DNA from: Opitutaceae bacterium
GTDB lineage: Bacteria; Verrucomicrobiota; Verrucomicrobiia; Opitutales; Opitutaceae
NCBI GenBank assembly: GCA_028280945.1
Contig: JANQKV010000047.1
Span: 1 to 64,000, forward strand
Length of the DNA stretch: 64,000 bases
Reading direction: 5' to 3'
Numbering within the stretch: the first letter of the stretch is position 1; each line of letters begins with the position of its first letter. Made by a program: the position numbers and the translations under genes. This document shows positions 28,898 through 37,200 of this stretch, piece after piece. The notes beneath the pieces are model-generated. The model did no database searches, was not told where the DNA came from, and was given only the letters and a program-made list of their open reading frames with translations.

Positions 28898-31190
28898 CCG
28901 GACTCCTTTCCTTTTTGGCTGACAGCAGGGCGGTCACGCCAATGGCCGCGATGGCCAATACGATGATTTCGCCAAACGTATCAAGGGCGCGGAAGTCGAC
29001 CAGGATCACGTTGACAACATTGCGACCGTAAGCCTCGACGTAACTCATCTGCGCCAGCGTGTCTCCCACCCGCTCGATCACGTGGATCTGCATCGCGCTC
29101 AAGGTCAGGGCAAAAATCAAACCACCCATGATGGCTGACAGGACTGCGTCCGCCCGGATGACCCACTTGTTGGCTTCCACTCTGATCGGCGGCAACCGAT
29201 AGATCACGAGCAGGAGGAGCACCACGGTCAGCCCGTCCACCAACAGCTGGGTAATCGCCAAATCCGGCGCGCCAAAATTCACAAACAACGCCGTGATACC
29301 GAGACCAACCACCCCCATCGAAAGCAGGGCAACCAGGCGGCGTTGGGCAAGCGCCGCCGCGATTGCACCCGCCATGACCCAGATGCAGGCGATGACCGGA
29401 ATCGGGGCCAGGCGTCCCTCCCATGTGAGCTCGGGCCAGCCCTGGAAGCGCACGAACTTCCAAAGGAGCAGGGTCGCCGTGGCCCCCACCACGATAAACA
29501 TATACCGGCTCAGGGCGCCGCCTTGGATCGCGCGTGTCTGGCGCTTGGCGAACTTCACCGTGCCGGCCAGCAGGCGATCGTAGGCGTTTTCCACCTTCGG
29601 TCCGGAATCCACTTGGTCGTGCTTCTTCCAAAAATACTCCCGCGCCCGGTAAATCATCACACCGCCCGCGAACGTCACGAGGCTCAAAATCAGCGGCAGC
29701 GTCACCCCATGCCACAGGGCCAGGTGTTCGTGCATGGGCGTGCCCGTGATCTCCGCCAAGGCCGGGATGACCAACGTGTCACCCGTCCACTCGGTCATGA
29801 AACCAAAGACCAGTCCCAGCACGGCCAGCACCATCGGCGGCAGCCACATCATCCAGCTGCCTTCATGGGGATGGCCCCTGGCGGCTTCCTTTGGTTGAGA
29901 CCAGAACGGATACCAGCCCACCTTCAGCGCCAAAGCGAACATCAGCATGTTGCCCAACAACATGGCACCGGTAAAAATTGGCGCGAAGTGGTCGAGCGAG
30001 GTTCCGGTTTTGTAAACGTATTCCTTGCCGATGAAGCCCAGGAACGGAGGAAAACCCGCCTTGGAAAAGGCCGCCAGCGCTCCCGCCACCATCGTGAACG
30101 GCATGATCGCGCGCAATCCCCCTAGCTTCCATACGTCGCGCGTGCCCGCCCCATGGTCTATGCCCCCGGCCACCATGAAGAGCGCCGCCTTGTAGAGTGC
30201 ATGGCCGATCAGGAAAACCAGCATCGATTTCAGCGCGAGGTCGCTGCCGAAACCGATCAACATCGTCAGCATGCCGAGCACCGCCAAAGTCGTGTAGGCG
30301 AGAATTTTTTTCAGGTCGGTCTGGAACAGTCCCAGCACGGCGCCCACCAGCAACGTGACCATGCCTGCAATGACCACCGGACCATGCCACCACTCCGAAC
30401 CGCTGAACACCGGGGAAAAGCGACCGAGGATGAAGACGCCGGCCTTGACCATGGTGGCCGAGTGCAGGAACGCGCTGACCGGGGTCGGCGCCGCCATCGC
30501 ATTGGGCAGCCAAAAGTGAAACGGGAACTGCGCCGACTTCGTGAACGCACCGAGCAGGATCAGCACGATGATCCCGTGCAGGTGCGGTGACGCCATCACC
30601 ACATCGGCATTGGCAATGATCTCCGAGATTTGCCACGAACCCGCCTCGATTCCCAGAAGTACCAAGCCGGCCAGGAGTGCCAAGCCACCCGTGCCGGTCA
30701 CGAGCAGCGCCTGCAACGCCTTTTTGCGTGAATCCAGTTTCTCATGACTGAACCCAACCAACAGGTAGGAGGTGATACTCGTCAGCTCCCAGAAGACGAA
30801 GAGCAGGATCAGGTTGTCCGCCACCACGATGCCCAGCATCGCCGCCATGAAAATGAGCAGCAGACTGATCAATCGTGAACCGCCCGGACTTCCTTCCATG
30901 TAACCCGCCGCGTAAATGATGATGAGCGTGCCCACCCCGGTCACAAGACCCGCCATCAGGCCGCCGTAGGCATCAAGTCGAAGGTCAACCGTGGCTCCCA
31001 GTTCCTCAAACCAAGGGATGGTGGCCATGAGTTGCCCGCCACCCACGACATCCGGCCAGCTCAGCACAACCCAGGCAAATGCTGCTCCCGGAAACAAAGC
31101 CCACAGCACCCGCCAACGCTCCGGCAAGCGGATCACAGCCGCCAGCGCAGATGCCGCGGCAATGAGTAAAACGGGCCAGAACAAGGACAT
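28887..31190 (-). CDS. mrpA: Mrp antiporter subunit A (NuoL-like)
   Basis: The 767-residue, first and largest Mrp subunit has an N-terminal NuoL-like proton channel region (LFVFWELTSITSYLLVGF, QFPFHFWLPNAMAAPTPVSA, HSATMVKAGVFILGR). The C-terminal part carries the MbhD/MbhE-type domains (NFGAPDLAITQLLVDGLTVV, RNVVNVILVDFRALDTFGEI) found in true MrpA. Together with B-G it forms a Na+(Li+,K+)/H+ antiporter for Na+ resistance and pH homeostasis. All seven genes overlap, so expression is from one promoter upstream of 31190. No promoter motif is certain there. Confidence 0.95.
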   Translation of the reverse strand: MSLFWPVLLIAAASALAAVIRLPERWRVLWALFPGAAFAWVVLSWPDVVGGGQLMATIPWFEELGATVDLRLDAYGGLMAGLVTGVGTLIIIYAAGYMEGSPGGSRLISLLLIFMAAMLGIVVADNLILLFVFWELTSITSYLLVGFSHEKLDSRKKALQALLVTGTGGLALLAGLVLLGIEAGSWQISEIIANADVVMASPHLHGIIVLILLGAFTKSAQFPFHFWLPNAMAAPTPVSAFLHSATMVKAGVFILGRFSPVFSGSEWWHGPVVIAGMVTLLVGAVLGLFQTDLKKILAYTTLAVLGMLTMLIGFGSDLALKSMLVFLIGHALYKAALFMVAGGIDHGAGTRDVWKLGGLRAIMPFTMVAGALAAFSKAGFPPFLGFIGKEYVYKTGTSLDHFAPIFTGAMLLGNMLMFALALKVGWYPFWSQPKEAARGHPHEGSWMMWLPPMVLAVLGLVFGFMTEWTGDTLVIPALAEITGTPMHEHLALWHGVTLPLILSLVTFAGGVMIYRAREYFWKKHDQVDSGPKVENAYDRLLAGTVKFAKRQTRAIQGGALSRYMFIVVGATATLLLWKFVRFQGWPELTWEGRLAPIPVIACIWVMAGAIAAALAQRRLVALLSMGVVGLGITALFVNFGAPDLAITQLLVDGLTVVLLLLVIYRLPPIRVEANKWVIRADAVLSAIMGGLIFALTLSAMQIHVIERVGDTLAQMSYVEAYGRNVVNVILVDFRALDTFGEIIVLAIAAIGVTALLSAKKERSPDED

Positions 31191-31516
31191 GGGTTAGGAC
31201 GCGATAGTCGATTAGGTTAGCTGAAGGACTCACCGCAGGAAGATAAGGCGATCCAAAAGGTCAACCGCCCGAGCTCGAAGTTATACAAATCCAGGGAAAA
31301 ACAACCAATCACTTAGATTATTCCTAAGCATAAAATCTGCAAAGTGCCCGCTCCCAAGGAGTAACAGGAAAGAGAAATCGATCGCCGGTGAACATCAAAT
31401 CCAACGAGAAGGGAGCGCAAAGACGACGCAGTGTTTCACTGAGGTAGGGCATGCTACCGGCGTGCCCTCGACGTGGTCGATCACCGGTTCTCCCTTGTCT
31501 GGTCAACCGGTCTCGT
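31191..31516. other. Intergenic region upstream of the Mrp operon
   Basis: No gene is supported. It should contain the mrpA promoter. A small AT-rich inverted repeat, CTTAG-N7-CTAAG, occurs at about 31313-31329. Nothing else was recognised before the terminator hairpins at 31517-31582. Confidence 0.4.
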
Positions 31517-31549
31517 AAAGACGCCCGACTCCTTCTCAGGAGCCGGGCG
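31517..31549 (-). terminator. Terminator of the second PEP-CTERM gene, with alternative pairing
   Basis: On the minus strand CGCCCGGCTCC pairs with GGAGTCGGGCG across TGAGAA (11 bp, one G-T pair), followed by TCTTTA. It lies 39 bp after the stop at 31588. The segment AAAGACGCCCG (31517-31527) is also an exact reverse complement of CGGGCGTCTTT at 31572-31582, so a competing longer hairpin is possible. Confidence 0.75.
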
Positions 31550-31587
31550 GCAAACAAGATACCGTGTTTTGCGGGCGTCTTTCAGTG

Positions 31588-32325
31588 TCAGCTGGTCGTG
31601 CCATATGACCTGCGACGACGGCCGAACATCGCCCGCATCAGGATAAGCCCACCCAGCGCCGCCGCGAACGCAGAGGGTTCAGGAACGACGGTAAGCTGGA
31701 TATTGTCGAATTCGACTCTTCCTACGCCCTCGCCCCATTGCTGGAACACCAAGGCAAACTCATTGGCATTCTGAGGCGTCAAAATATTAACGTTGGTGCC
31801 GTTGAGGTATTCGGACACTTGGGTGGTAATATCAAAGCTGAAGGACTGCCATGTATCCGTAGCCGTCAAATCGGTAACATGGGGATGGTTGGTCGTCACG
31901 CTCGACCCGGTTAACCAAGCCACTCCTGGATTACTCGGATCAGCCACATACGCGGTGATTCCGGTGATACCTCCGTGATCGTTGGTTGAGCTGCTGGTCC
32001 AAAGATCAAACGACAGAGTAAACGTGTAAGTGCTGGGATCGTAGCTGGTAATGTCTATGATCGGCGTCGCGATATCGGAGCTAAATCCTGACGCCGAAAA
32101 CGCGAGCACGTTGCTACTGGTGTTGATTCCGGTGGTGTTACTGTTGGCTGATACTACCGCGTTGGAGGAGTTCTGTCCCGTATCAAGCCAACCCGTGGGT
32201 GCACTACTGGTGCTCATTCCTTCAAAGTTTTCGGAATACAACACCGTTTGGGCAGACAGCGACCCGGCCAAAACCGTCACCAATATAACAGTGAGAACAG
32301 ATTGGGGAGCAGTCGAAGCGCACAT
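31588..32325 (-). CDS. PEP-CTERM sorting domain protein with jelly-roll-like ectodomain
   Basis: The 245-residue product has a signal peptide (SVLTVILVTVLAGSLSAQ). A Ser/Thr-rich ectodomain starts with VLYSENFEG and contains TFTLSFDLWTSSSTND, resembling carbohydrate-binding-like beta-sandwiches of PEP-CTERM proteins. The sorting tail is VPEPSAFAAALGGLILMRAMFGRRRR. Probably surface-attached after exosortase processing. The gene is monocistronic with a strong terminator. Ligand unknown. Confidence 0.85.
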   Translation of the reverse strand: MCASTAPQSVLTVILVTVLAGSLSAQTVLYSENFEGMSTSSAPTGWLDTGQNSSNAVVSANSNTTGINTSSNVLAFSASGFSSDIATPIIDITSYDPSTYTFTLSFDLWTSSSTNDHGGITGITAYVADPSNPGVAWLTGSSVTTNHPHVTDLTATDTWQSFSFDITTQVSEYLNGTNVNILTPQNANEFALVFQQWGEGVGRVEFDNIQLTVVPEPSAFAAALGGLILMRAMFGRRRRSYGTTS

Positions 32326-32478
32326 GACAAAACTAGCTTAGCCCTCCCGGATTCCATGAACAACTCTATTTGGTCAAAAGCGTCGACTTGGGTCTGCATT
32401 CGATGTCGCCCACTCATCCTTCAGCCGAGAATGGACTCTGTCTCGATTACCCTTCCGGAGGAAAATTTCAGGCTTTAC

Positions 32479-32498
32479 ATGCAACCATTAGGTTGCAT
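32479..32498. promoter_or_regulatory. ArsR-family operator
   Basis: ATGCAACC-ATTA-GGTTGCAT is a perfect 8-bp inverted repeat centred about 22 bp before the ArsR start codon. GCAACC/GGTTGC palindromes are typical in front of ArsR/AHSA1 gene pairs, so autoregulation is likely. Confidence 0.75.
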
Positions 32499-32510
32499 TT
32501 ATTTCCGAGC

Positions 32511-32825
32511 ATGGACGACGTGTTCAAAGCCTTGGCTGATTCCCACCGCCGCGAGATCCTCGACCGGCTGCGGGAAAACAATGGCCAGACGCTTTCCGAA
32601 CTCGCCGCTCCGCTGGAGATGTCCCGCCAAGCCGTGACCAAGCACCTGCTGATTTTGGAGAAGGCCAATCTGATCAGCACGGTCTTTCGCGGCCGCGAGA
32701 AACTCCACTACCTCAATCCCGTGCCCCTGCACGAGATCTCCCGGCGTTGGATCAAACCCTTCGAATCCGCCCGCCTCGAATCCCTCCATCAACTCAAAAC
32801 CCAACTGGAAGAAAAAAACTCCTGA
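32511..32825 (+). CDS. ArsR-family winged-helix regulator
   Basis: The 104-residue product from the ATG at 32511 begins MDDVFKALADSHRREILDRL and has the helix-turn-helix LSELAAPLEMSRQAVTKHLLIL, standard for the SmtB/ArsR fold. The metal-binding ELCVCDL motif is absent, so it is not a metal sensor of the classical type. It is followed by an AHSA1/SRPBCC gene, a frequent pairing in which the regulator represses both genes. An operator-like palindrome lies just upstream. Confidence 0.92.
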   Translation: MDDVFKALADSHRREILDRLRENNGQTLSELAAPLEMSRQAVTKHLLILEKANLISTVFRGREKLHYLNPVPLHEISRRWIKPFESARLESLHQLKTQLEEKNS

Positions 32826-32868
32826 TAGACCGCAATTCACAGAAGAAAACCAAGCCGTCGGCCTGCTG

Positions 32869-33000
32869 TTTTTACACAGAGAAGCAGAGGTAAAAGCAGA
32901 GACCCACGAAGCTGAAAAGCAGCTGTTTGGCTCCGCTCTCCCCTGTGAAACCCAACCATGACATGGTCTTCGTGAGCCCTCGTTACCTTCTGTAAAACCC
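32869..33000. repeat. Inverted pair of TTTTACA...GAAGG intergenic repeats
   Basis: The left arm (from 32869) reads TTTTTACACAGAGAAGCAG; the right arm, read on the minus strand from 33000, starts GGGTTTTACAGAAGGTAACG. Both then run into a CACGAAG block. They form an imperfect inverted repeat between the ArsR and AHSA1 genes and are related to the units at 26-159. Confidence 0.45.
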
Positions 33001-33013
33001 ACTCCCCTCCTAC

Positions 33014-33505
33014 ATGAACATACTCACCAAACCTGAATTCGTCTACACCACCTACATTCGCACCACCCCGGAAAAACTCTGGAGCGCCCTCACCGACGAG
33101 GAAACCATTCCCCGTTATTGGTTCGGCAACGCTATCAAGTCTTCCTGGGGAGTTGGCGACACCGTGCAAAGCTTCGACAAGGACGATGGCTCTCTCGATT
33201 GGGAGGGAGAGATCCTCGAAAGCGATCCGCCTTCAAAGCTCGTCTTCACCTTCCGTGTGGAGGGCGCGACGGAAAAGGCTTCCCGCATCACCTACCTGAT
33301 TGCTCCCGCCGATCCGGACGATTTTGGCCCCATCGGGGACGCCGTGAAATTCACCGTGATCCACGACAACTTTGAAGCTGACAGTCAGATCGTGCATGGT
33401 GTCAGCCGCGGTTGGCCGGGCATCCTGAGCAGCCTAAAGACCATGCTCGAATCGGACACGGGTAGTTCCCTCAACCTGGTATGGAAACACCGGGAAGACG
33501 AGTGA
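33014..33505 (+). CDS. SRPBCC/AHSA1 family protein
   Basis: The 163-residue protein of the START-like hydrophobic-cavity fold shows the AHSA1 pattern: VYTTYIRTTPEKLWSALTDEE, then RYWFG, GDTVQSFDKDDGSLDWEGEILESDPP and SRGWPGILSSLKTMLE. Family members bind small hydrophobic ligands; the exact role is usually unknown. It sits 188 bp after the ArsR gene, separated by repeat sequence, but is likely under the same operator. Confidence 0.9.
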   Translation: MNILTKPEFVYTTYIRTTPEKLWSALTDEETIPRYWFGNAIKSSWGVGDTVQSFDKDDGSLDWEGEILESDPPSKLVFTFRVEGATEKASRITYLIAPADPDDFGPIGDAVKFTVIHDNFEADSQIVHGVSRGWPGILSSLKTMLESDTGSSLNLVWKHREDE

Positions 33506-33510
33506 GCGTC

Positions 33511-33540
33511 GGCCGACCCGGTAAACCGGGAAGCCCGGCC
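33511..33540. repeat. GC-rich two-step hairpin
   Basis: An outer stem GGCCG/CGGCC and an inner stem CCCGG-TAAA-CCGGG lie just after the AHSA1 gene. There is no T run. It resembles REP-like hairpins and may be a transcript-stabilising or dispersed repeat element. Confidence 0.4.
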
Positions 33541-33663
33541 TAGGTCACAAGGAAGGAGTTTGGGCATTCTCCGTAGCTGAAGGCTGACTGCTGAGAAAAC
33601 ATGACTGGGCCGGGCGGCGAATGCATTGGAATAGAGAGGCTGTGCGCTTGCTCTCATCGACGA

Positions 33664-34104
33664 ATGCAACGGTCGGCTATCATCGAACTTGGGTTGATCA
33701 TCGCGACGACGATCGTTGTGGCCACGAACTCCAGCAGACTTCCCTCCTCGGTCGAGCTGGGTTCGTTTTTTGCCATCGCTGCCCTCACCCTGCTTGTTCA
33801 AGGGCTGTTCCGAGATCTCTGGCTGTTGAGCCAACAGCGAAAACACGCGGCGGCTCAATCCGCGACCACGATGAAGTGCATGTGCCTCGAGTCCACGCTT
33901 GGGCTCGGCGGAGTGTTGGTGGGCGTGGTCCTGACGGCAGTGGGCGTCACCACCCGGGTGTCGATCGTGCCCGCCCTGTGGCCAGTCATGGTGGGAACCA
34001 TCATGATGTTCGGCTTCCTGACCCGCGATATGGTGATCACTTGGTCACCGTGGAGCATCAAAAAATATCCCGGGCACGGCAGTATCCTGGTCGTTTGGCG
34101 CTGA
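33664..34104 (+). CDS. Small membrane protein, four predicted helices
   Basis: The 146-residue product from the ATG at 33664 has four hydrophobic stretches: IIELGLIIATTIVVA, LGSFFAIAALTLLVQGLF, LGLGGVLVGVVLTAVGV and LWPVMVGTIMMFGFL. A conserved-looking CMCLES lies between helices 2 and 3. No family was recognised. It ends exactly where the convergent yceH gene ends. The upstream in-frame codons to 33601 look non-coding. Confidence 0.6.
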   Translation: MQRSAIIELGLIIATTIVVATNSSRLPSSVELGSFFAIAALTLLVQGLFRDLWLLSQQRKHAAAQSATTMKCMCLESTLGLGGVLVGVVLTAVGVTTRVSIVPALWPVMVGTIMMFGFLTRDMVITWSPWSIKKYPGHGSILVVWR

Positions 34105-34812
34105 TCAACCGCCAAGGGATTCACGCAACGCACTCAACTCCGATCGCAATGCCGCCACCTCGGCTTCCAGCGCAGCTATCCGGGTCTCGGCCTCCTCAGG
34201 CAATTTCATTTCCACCGCAACGGGGGCCTGCGCAGCCGGAGAAGCCGCCGAAACATGGTGCGAAGCGGATTCCAATTGGTCGGCCCCCTCCACAATCAAC
34301 GCCGCCCAGCGACCTTCCTTCTGTCCGGGTTGTCGGGCCAGTTTTTTAACCATCGCCCCGCCTGGCCGAGCTGCGAGGTCGGTGAGAATCTCTTCCACAC
34401 CGGCGAGGTCCGGCATCGCTGCGAGCCGCTCACAGTTTCCCCGCAATCCCGCCGCTGTTTGAGAGCCACGCAGCAGGAGCTCACACATCATCGCCTGCGC
34501 GGCGGGTTCGACCGGCCAGATCTCCGCGAACTTGTGGCGGTATTTGAGGGCGCGCGCGTTGGCCCCCGAGTAGAGCGTGATGAGGTGCTTGTCCTTGAGC
34601 AGTTCGAGGGCGGCCAGCACTTGCTCCTCATCCACGGCCATAACGGGATTCCGATTGTTCTTCTGGTTGCAGGCATTGACCAGCGAGTTGAGCGAAAGCG
34701 GATAGACATCCGGCGTAGTCGCTTCCTTCTCCATCAAAGCTCCCAGCACCCGTGCCTCGAACACGGTCAAGGTGAGCTCGATTTCACTCGATCCAGTCTC
34801 TTCGTTTTCCAT
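34105..34812 (-). CDS. yceH: YceH/DUF480 family protein
   Basis: The 235-residue product matches DUF480 (YceH), a tandem winged-helix protein. LTVFEARVLGALMEKEATTPDVYPLSLNSLVNACNQKNNR is characteristic, followed by EEQVLAALELLKDK and RGSQTAAGLRGNCERLA. The C-terminal 50 residues form a predicted coiled coil (AETRIAALEAEVAALRSEL). The function is poorly characterised, probably DNA-binding. The ATG at 34812 is preceded by GGGAG and is preferred over the TTG at 34821. Confidence 0.92.
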   Translation of the reverse strand: MENEETGSSEIELTLTVFEARVLGALMEKEATTPDVYPLSLNSLVNACNQKNNRNPVMAVDEEQVLAALELLKDKHLITLYSGANARALKYRHKFAEIWPVEPAAQAMMCELLLRGSQTAAGLRGNCERLAAMPDLAGVEEILTDLAARPGGAMVKKLARQPGQKEGRWAALIVEGADQLESASHHVSAASPAAQAPVAVEMKLPEEAETRIAALEAEVAALRSELSALRESLGG

Positions 34813-35033
34813 GGCTCCCAATTACTCGACCAGCGAGGTTTTGAGAACCACTTTCGAACGAAGTGACAACCAAGGAGGCAATTACACGGAGAGCACAAAA
34901 TGATACTTAGAGTCCGTGATCAGAGGATACTTTTCTTCGCGCTTGATCAAATCCAGCTCGACTGAGCGTCATCAACTTCTGGATACGATTGGACCGAGAA
35001 ATCCGATCCCGCGCTCCCAACGCCAGACTCGTC

Positions 35034-36071
35034 CTACTCGGGAGGCGTTTCGCCATACTTGTTCCATCCGGTGACCAGAGCCTCGACCACGGTATTGGCC
35101 ACGAGATAGGCGGACTCGCCCGCCGGGTATCCATTCGCAGGATACGGCGCCGTGGTGCTCCAGCCGGCATCCTTGCCGGGGGGCGGCATCGAATAGTTGC
35201 TGGCGGTGCGCAGCACGAGCACACGCTGCGGATCGACCAAGTCGGTACGGGCCAGCCGGTGCAACGCCGTCAGAGTGCCATTGTCCTCCATGTTGCTCAT
35301 CACAAAATTGGCCGCGCCGTCCGTATGCAGCTTCATCCAATCGTTGGCCCAGTGGTTGAGCAGTGCGCCGTGCCAGTAAGTGCTGGATCCCAAGGAGTCA
35401 CCGATCAGGACAAAGGGTGGTTGAGCGGCGTTGGGGAACTCCGGCAGGAACTGCTGGCGAAACTCCGCCATCTCCGGGTGGTCCGGCAGTTCGAGATCCT
35501 TCGTCAACCCATACGCCCACCCCACGAGCTTGGGGTTCAGCTCATAGGCGATGGTCTCGACCGTCCAGCCGTTGTCCAAGGTATTGGGTTTCTCGGCCCC
35601 CAGCGCGATGAAGCCATACTCCCAATCCTCCGGAATTTCGCGCCCATCGATTTCGTAAGCCAGGTCACCGTCAACCACCCATTCGGCCCAGGCCGCGGAT
35701 CCCAGCGAGCAGTCTTCGGGGTCCGCCCCGGCGATCCCCGCGATCACCCAGTAGGCCCGGGACAAATCAAAGCGTGGGTCCTGCCCCAGCGCCATGATCG
35801 TCGCGGTGGCATTGGTCACTCCCCCCGCCGTGCAAATCACCATCACCCCGTCATTGCGATGGTAGATGTCGTGCAGTCCCAGCGAAAACTCCAACTGGTG
35901 GGTGAATTCACCCCGCTCCACCCATCGTTGAAACTCGCCCGGAACGTCCCCGGTGTCCTCCCCTATTTCAAACATGCTTACGACAACAACCTTGATCGGC
36001 AGGGGCTCCGCCCAAGCGGTCATCGCGACTACCAGGCTCGAGAAAAGGGACAACGTACGGCGGGAAATCAT
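35034..36071 (-). CDS. Purine nucleoside permease (NUP family)
   Basis: The 345-residue product has a signal peptide (SLFSSLVVAMTAWA). The body matches the NUP family (purine nucleoside permease, PF06516) with a phosphorylase-like fold: VVVVSMFEIGEDTGDVPGEFQRW, VICTAGGVTNATATIMALG, YWVIAGIAGADPEDCSLGSAAW and FVMSNMEDNGTLTAL. Fungal members mediate nucleoside uptake, and bacterial ones are exported with unclear function, possibly a periplasmic nucleoside hydrolase or phosphorylase. The ATG at 36071 is chosen because the signal peptide begins there. It is divergent from the glyoxylate reductase-like gene. Confidence 0.88.
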   Translation of the reverse strand: MISRRTLSLFSSLVVAMTAWAEPLPIKVVVVSMFEIGEDTGDVPGEFQRWVERGEFTHQLEFSLGLHDIYHRNDGVMVICTAGGVTNATATIMALGQDPRFDLSRAYWVIAGIAGADPEDCSLGSAAWAEWVVDGDLAYEIDGREIPEDWEYGFIALGAEKPNTLDNGWTVETIAYELNPKLVGWAYGLTKDLELPDHPEMAEFRQQFLPEFPNAAQPPFVLIGDSLGSSTYWHGALLNHWANDWMKLHTDGAANFVMSNMEDNGTLTALHRLARTDLVDPQRVLVLRTASNYSMPPPGKDAGWSTTAPYPANGYPAGESAYLVANTVVEALVTGWNKYGETPPE

Positions 36072-36198
36072 GGGGCCAATAAAGCAGGCGGCGTGCTGAT
36101 GTCCCGACTTTCGCAATTATTTTAACGTCCCCCCGCACAAATGATTGATCCCTGCCTTGCTGCGCGTCCGCCAACCGGCACAAGATCCGCCCGACTTC

Positions 36199-37176
36199 AT
36201 GCCAAAACCCAAAATTTTTCTGACCCGTGAGTTGCCCCCAGCCGTCATGGAACAGCTTTCGCGTGAAACCGAGCTCACCGCCAACCCCGACGACCGCATT
36301 CTGTCGCCGGACGAATTGATTGCGGGGATCGCCGGACAAGACGGCGTGATCTGCACCCTGATGGACGTGGTCGACGCGGATGTGTTCAACCAAAACTCCC
36401 AGCTCAAAGTCGTCGCCAATTACGCTGTCGGCTACAACAACATCGACGTCGCGACCGCCACCGCACAAGGCATCCCGGTGACCAATACCCCGGGCGTGCT
36501 TACCGATGCCACCGCCGACATTGCCTGGTCGCTGATGTTCGCCATCGGCCGCCGGATCGTGGAGGGCGACCGGCTGGTGCGTTCGCGGAAATGGCGAGGT
36601 TGGGCACCGCTCCAGCTCCTGGGCCGGGACATCACCGGGGCGACCCTCGGCCTGATCGGATTTGGACGCATCGGCCAGGCGATGGTCAAACGCGCCCGAG
36701 GGTTCGACATGAATGTGGTCTACTGGAACCGGACCCGGTTGAGCGAAGCGGAGGAAACCGAGCTGGGGGTGACTTACCTCTTGCGAGAGAAGGTCCTCGC
36801 CACCGCCGACTTCGTGTCGCTCCACGTGGCCCTGACTCCCGAGACCACCCACCTGATCAGCGCAGCGGAACTCAAAGCCATGAAACCCTCCGCTTACCTG
36901 ATCAACACGGCTCGCGGACCGGTGGTGGACGAGAAAGCACTGGTGCGGGCGCTCCAAGCCGGTGAAATTGCGGGTGCCGGGTTGGATGTATTTGAACGGG
37001 AGCCGATACTCGAAGAGGAGCTCTACGACTTGCCCAACGTGGTGATCCCACCGCATCTGGGGAGCGCCACGATCGGGACGCGCACCAAGATGGGCGAAAT
37101 GGCCCTGGCGAACTGCCTCGCCGCCTGTCGGGGAGAACGGCCGCCCAACGTCGTCAATCCGGAGATCTACGACTGA
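36199..37176 (+). CDS. D-2-hydroxyacid dehydrogenase (glyoxylate reductase-like)
   Basis: The 325-residue NAD(P)-dependent dehydrogenase has VVANYAVGYNNID early, then the Rossmann loop LGLIGFGRIGQAM, and LINTARGPVVDEKAL. The catalytic Arg of NTARG, the Glu of FEREP and the His of PPHLGSAT fit the 2-hydroxyacid dehydrogenase set. It resembles glyoxylate/hydroxypyruvate reductases (GyaR). The glycolate oxidase subunit glcF begins 25 bp downstream, which supports a glycolate/glyoxylate function. The ATG at 36199 fits the canonical N-terminus. Confidence 0.92.
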   Translation: MPKPKIFLTRELPPAVMEQLSRETELTANPDDRILSPDELIAGIAGQDGVICTLMDVVDADVFNQNSQLKVVANYAVGYNNIDVATATAQGIPVTNTPGVLTDATADIAWSLMFAIGRRIVEGDRLVRSRKWRGWAPLQLLGRDITGATLGLIGFGRIGQAMVKRARGFDMNVVYWNRTRLSEAEETELGVTYLLREKVLATADFVSLHVALTPETTHLISAAELKAMKPSAYLINTARGPVVDEKALVRALQAGEIAGAGLDVFEREPILEEELYDLPNVVIPPHLGSATIGTRTKMGEMALANCLAACRGERPPNVVNPEIYD

Positions 37177-37200
37177 TTCCCGCAGGATAGCTTCGTCACC

